NCBI GenBank assembly: GCA_023458315.1
Contig: JAEXAH010000124.1
Location: 5,787-69,786, forward strand
DNA from: Pseudomonadota bacterium
GTDB taxonomy: Bacteria > Pseudomonadota > Alphaproteobacteria > Rhodospirillales > Magnetospirillaceae
Direction: 5' to 3'
Length of the DNA stretch: 64,000 bases
Shown here one piece after another: positions 61,285 to 64,000 of this stretch. The notes beneath the pieces are model-generated. The model had not been told where the DNA came from, ran no database searches, and saw only the letters and a list, made by a program, of their open reading frames with translations. The position numbers and the translations under genes are program-made. How positions within the stretch are numbered: the stretch's first letter is position 1; every line of letters begins with the position of its first letter.

Positions 61285-63581
61285 CAGGACAGGCAGGAAT
61301 CGCAGCCTTCGGACCGCACCAGCGAGGGCTGGTTGCATTTGGGGCAATGGCGCAGGCGCCCTTCGCCCAAATTCACCACCTGCTTGGGCTCGGCCACCAT
61401 ATCCGGTTCCTCGCGCGACTTCTTGGGGTCGGGCAGGAAGCCGATGTCGATCATGTGGCGTTCGATGACGTCGCCGATGGCCGCCAGCAGCGACGGCACG
61501 TAGCGGCCGCCCATCCATTGGCCGCCGCGCGGGTCGAACACCGCCTTCAGTTCCTCGACCACGAAGGCCACATGGCCGCCGCGCCGGAACACCGCCGAGA
61601 TCATGCGGGTCAACGCCACGGTCCAGGCGAAATGCTCCATGTTCTTGGAATTGATGAACACCTCGAACGGACGGCGGCGGCCGTTTTCGATGACGTCGTT
61701 GATGGTGATGTACATGGCGTGCTCGCTGTCCGGCCACCGCACCTTGAAGGTGCTGCCGGGCAGCGCCTCGGGCCGGTCCAGCGGCTTGGTCAGGTGGACG
61801 ATGCCGCCCGCCTCGATGAAGTCCTGGGCCTTGGGCTTGGGGGCGTTCAGCGGCAATTCGGGCTCGGCCTCGGCCTTCTTTTCCTCCTTCTTCACCTCCA
61901 GCACGCTGCCCGTGATGTCGTTGGGGCGATAGGTGGTGCAGCCCTTGCAGCCCAGGTCATACGCCTTTTCGTAGACGTCGCGGAATTCGTCGAAGCCGAT
62001 GCTTTCCGGGACGTTGATGGTCTTGGAAATCGAGCTGTCGATGTACTTCTGCACCGCCGCCTGCATGACCACATGCTCGGCCGGGGTCAGGCTTTGCGCA
62101 TCGACGAAGGCCGACGGCAGTTCGGCCGCCTCGCCCTTCATGCGGCGGAACAGGCGATAGGCGTAGTCGCTGACCTCTTCCTGGCGGCGGGTGCCGTCCG
62201 GTTGCAGCACCTGACGCATGTAGGTGAAGCTGAACACCGGCTCCAGCCCCGACGACACGTTGTCGGCGAACAGCGAGATGGTGCCGGTCGGCGCGATCGA
62301 GGTCAGCAGGGCGTTGCGGATGCCGTGCTCGGCGATGGCGGCCTGCACGTCGGCGTCCAGATCCTGGACGTTCTCGCCCGCCAGATACTGGTCCTTGTCG
62401 AACAGCGGGAACGAGCCCTTTTCCTGGGCCAGTTCCACCGAGGCCAGATAGGATTCGCGGCGCACGGCGGCCATCCATTCCTCGGTCAGCTTGACCGCCT
62501 GCTTGCCGCCGTAACGGGCGCCGCACAGGATCAGCGCGTCGGCTAGGCCGGTGATGCCCAGGCCGATGCGGCGCTTGGACTTGGCCTCGGCCTCGTGCAT
62601 GGGCAGCGGGAAGCGCGACACGTCGATGACGTTGTCCATCATGCGCACGGCGGTGCGCACCAGCCCGCGCAGCCGCTCCACGTCCAGCCGCGCCGTGTCG
62701 GCGAACGGATCGGCCACCAGCTTGGCCAGATTGATGGACCCCAGCAGGCAGACGCCATAGGGCGGCAGCGGCTGTTCGCCGCAGGGATTGGTGGCGTGGA
62801 TGGTTTCGCAATACCACAGGTTATTGCGGCGGTTGATGCGGTCGATGAAGATCACGCCCGGCTCGGCATAGGCGTAGGTCGCCCGCATGATCTTGTCCCA
62901 CAGCGCGCGGGCGGGCAGCGACTTGTAGACGGTGCCGTCGAACACCAGTTCCCAGTCGGAATTGTCGCGCACCGCCTGCATGAACGGGTCGGTGACCAGC
63001 ACCGACAGGTTGAACATGCGCAGGCGGCCGGGCTCGCGCTTGGCGTCGATGAAGGCTTCGATGTCGGGGTGGTCGCAGCGCATGGTCGCCATCATGGCGC
63101 CACGGCGCGAACCGGCGCTCATGATGGTCTTGCACATGGCGTCCCACACATCCATGAACGACAGCGGCCCCGAGGCGTCGGCGCCCACGCCCTTGACCGG
63201 CGCGCCCTTGGGCCGGATGGTCGAGAAATCGTAGCCGATGCCGCCGCCCTGCTGCATGGTCAGCGCGGCCTGCTTCAGATGCTCGAAGATCCCTTCCATG
63301 TCGTCGGGGATGTCGCCCATGACGAAGCAGTTGAACAGGGTGACGCGGCGTTCGGTGCCCGCGCCCGAGAAGATGCGCCCGGCCGGAAGCATCTTGAAAT
63401 CGCGCATGGCGTCGAAGAAGCGGTCGCTCCATTCCGCCGGGTTTTCTTCCACCGAGGCCAGGGAATCGGCGACGCGGCGCCAAGTATCCTCGATGGTCTT
63501 GTCCACAGGCTCGCCTTCGGCCGTCTTGAAGCGATACTTCATATCCCAGATCTGCTGGGAGATGGCGGCTACCTGCGTCAT
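61263..63581 (-). CDS. nrdJ: Class II (adenosylcobalamin-dependent) ribonucleotide reductase
   Basis: 772 residues. The redox cysteine in LFNCFVMG, the thiyl-site NPCGEQPLPPYGVC and the PTGTISLFADNVSSG segment (nearby N-x-C-x-E triad) are those of class II NrdJ/NrdZ. A cysteine-rich tail CPKC...CDSCLSCGYSKCG could form a zinc ribbon and redox shuttle. It reduces ribonucleotides without oxygen or a separate NrdB. AAAGGAA lies before ATG 63581. DnaA-box-like motifs are upstream and cobST is elsewhere in the window. Confidence 0.94.
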   Translation of the reverse strand: MTQVAAISQQIWDMKYRFKTAEGEPVDKTIEDTWRRVADSLASVEENPAEWSDRFFDAMRDFKMLPAGRIFSGAGTERRVTLFNCFVMGDIPDDMEGIFEHLKQAALTMQQGGGIGYDFSTIRPKGAPVKGVGADASGPLSFMDVWDAMCKTIMSAGSRRGAMMATMRCDHPDIEAFIDAKREPGRLRMFNLSVLVTDPFMQAVRDNSDWELVFDGTVYKSLPARALWDKIMRATYAYAEPGVIFIDRINRRNNLWYCETIHATNPCGEQPLPPYGVCLLGSINLAKLVADPFADTARLDVERLRGLVRTAVRMMDNVIDVSRFPLPMHEAEAKSKRRIGLGITGLADALILCGARYGGKQAVKLTEEWMAAVRRESYLASVELAQEKGSFPLFDKDQYLAGENVQDLDADVQAAIAEHGIRNALLTSIAPTGTISLFADNVSSGLEPVFSFTYMRQVLQPDGTRRQEEVSDYAYRLFRRMKGEAAELPSAFVDAQSLTPAEHVVMQAAVQKYIDSSISKTINVPESIGFDEFRDVYEKAYDLGCKGCTTYRPNDITGSVLEVKKEEKKAEAEPELPLNAPKPKAQDFIEAGGIVHLTKPLDRPEALPGSTFKVRWPDSEHAMYITINDVIENGRRRPFEVFINSKNMEHFAWTVALTRMISAVFRRGGHVAFVVEELKAVFDPRGGQWMGGRYVPSLLAAIGDVIERHMIDIGFLPDPKKSREEPDMVAEPKQVVNLGEGRLRHCPKCNQPSLVRSEGCDSCLSCGYSKCG

Positions 63582-63721
63582 TCCAGTTCCTTTGCCCACG
63601 GCTGGCGCCCCGGCGCGCAAGCCGAAAAAGTTGTGTAATCGAGGATTTCCGCCGGGTTGGGCGCGGACTCTAGGCCCGGAGAAGCGCGCCCGTCAAGGTT
63701 TGCCGGGGGGCTTTCGTGTAC

Positions 63722-63823
63722 ACAGGATAAGTGGTTGATCCGCCTGCGCGCCCCCCACTTATCCCGCTTTTCCACAGGTCGGCGGAAGCCAGCAACCGCG
63801 CGGAATCCACACTTTTATCCACA
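63722..63823. promoter_or_regulatory. Cluster of DnaA-box-like motifs upstream of RNR
   Basis: TTATCCACA at 63815-63823 is a perfect box; TTTTCCACA at 63768-63776 fits TTWTNCACA; TTATCC occurs at 63759 (plus) and at 63722-63730 (minus, TTATCCTGT). They lie 140-240 bases upstream of the RNR start. Confidence 0.55.
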
Positions 63824-63880
63824 GGCAGGAAAATAAGGTTCATCGCGGATTTGCGGGTCTGTTGGCCCAGCAGCCGTTTC

Positions 63881-63990
63881 CGTCATGCCCGGACTTGATC
63901 CGGGCATCCACGCGGCGCCGCCTGTTCCCGTCTTTCCGCTGGGATGCCCGCGGACAAACGTGGATGGCCGGGTCAAGCCCGGCCATGACG
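63881..63990. repeat. Second copy of the dispersed palindromic repeat family
   Basis: Arms 63881-63912 and 63959-63990 match in 28 of 32 bases when reverse-complemented. Each arm itself contains a CCCGGA-CTTGA-TCCGGG-type hairpin. The core is 46 bases. Same arm type as at 25006 and 25336. Confidence 0.8.
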
Positions 63991-64000
63991 AGCACTTCCC

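Larger units (their letters stand above)
63582..64000. other. Non-coding upstream region of the RNR gene
   Basis: No gene with support is seen in these 419 bases. The region includes DnaA-box-like motifs and the terminal repeat element. A cobalamin riboswitch consensus was looked for and not recognised. Confidence 0.65.

Noticed and set aside
63582..63880. Cobalamin riboswitch controlling the RNR gene
   Set aside because: No B12-box consensus was recognised in the upstream region on the minus strand.
1..64000. tRNA, rRNA, CRISPR arrays, insertion sequences
   Set aside because: None could be recognised on either strand; the repeats seen are palindromic dispersed elements without spacers or transposase.

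Overview
The window is GC-rich and almost fully coding. Gene content points to an alphaproteobacterium of the Rhodospirillales, Magnetospirillum-like. The pointers are CobST cobaltochelatase, an Irr-type Fur protein, a bolA/J-domain/cobS/cobT block, an hsp20-DUF1150 pair, an orphan TAXI receptor, class II ribonucleotide reductase and abundant signalling proteins. The family-level placement is inference from recognised proteins; nothing was searched. No rRNA, tRNA, CRISPR array, prophage or insertion sequence was recognised.

Layout. 1-623: 3' end of pnp and its terminator. 649-7823 (minus): a six-gene membrane complex that looks like hydrogenase-4/formate hydrogenlyase (HyfB-C-E-F-G-I order), but its large subunit has lost most [NiFe] ligands, so it is better described as an energy-converting hydrogenase-related (Ehr) complex. 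8055-9892: an outer-membrane barrel and an unknown protein. 10039-14288 (plus): TAXI receptor, coaBC-dut, then an Rrf2 regulator and cysK with a palindromic operator between them. 14330-17375 (minus): zinc ribbon, XerD-type recombinase and two unknown envelope proteins. 17549-21013 (plus): aroK-aroB, a CorC/CNNM-type protein and a possibly leaderless CBS protein. 21031-24938: bolA, J-domain protein, cobS, cobT. 24939-25422: a gene-free interval holding a nested inverted-repeat element.

25423-31389 (minus): dihaem cytochrome c, two overlapping FNR-like regulators, a Mog/MoaB protein and a two-gene ABC transporter. 31596-35527: small lipoprotein, ferric-reductase-like flavocytochrome and three poorly known genes. 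35608-37856: a LysR regulator divergent from a GNAT/ribbon-helix-helix/small-protein operon. 37853-40901: hydrolase, methyltransferase, unknown coiled-coil protein, Bax inhibitor-1. 41026-46558: the ybbP-ybbA / tesA divergent pair, followed by FIST and thpR genes. 46638-51586: lipoproteins, Hsp20-DUF1150, a HAD-like protein, an unknown and an M48 protease. 51754-63581 (minus): chemoreceptor, Irr, nitronate monooxygenase-like enzyme, glycerophosphodiesterase, S4 heat-shock protein, PLP amino-acid decarboxylase, diguanylate cyclase and class II RNR. 63582-64000: no gene, but DnaA-box-like motifs and a second copy of the repeat family.

Functional links. CobS/CobT serve aerobic cobalamin synthesis, and the class II RNR at the far end needs adenosylcobalamin. 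The Ehr complex, FNR-like regulators and cytochrome c suggest respiratory flexibility and oxygen sensing. The most notable observations are the [NiFe]-less Hyf-like complex, a 24-bp in-frame tandem triplication of the RNR C-terminal coding tail, the Rrf2/palindrome/cysK arrangement, the paired FNR-like proteins and the palindromic dispersed repeats.
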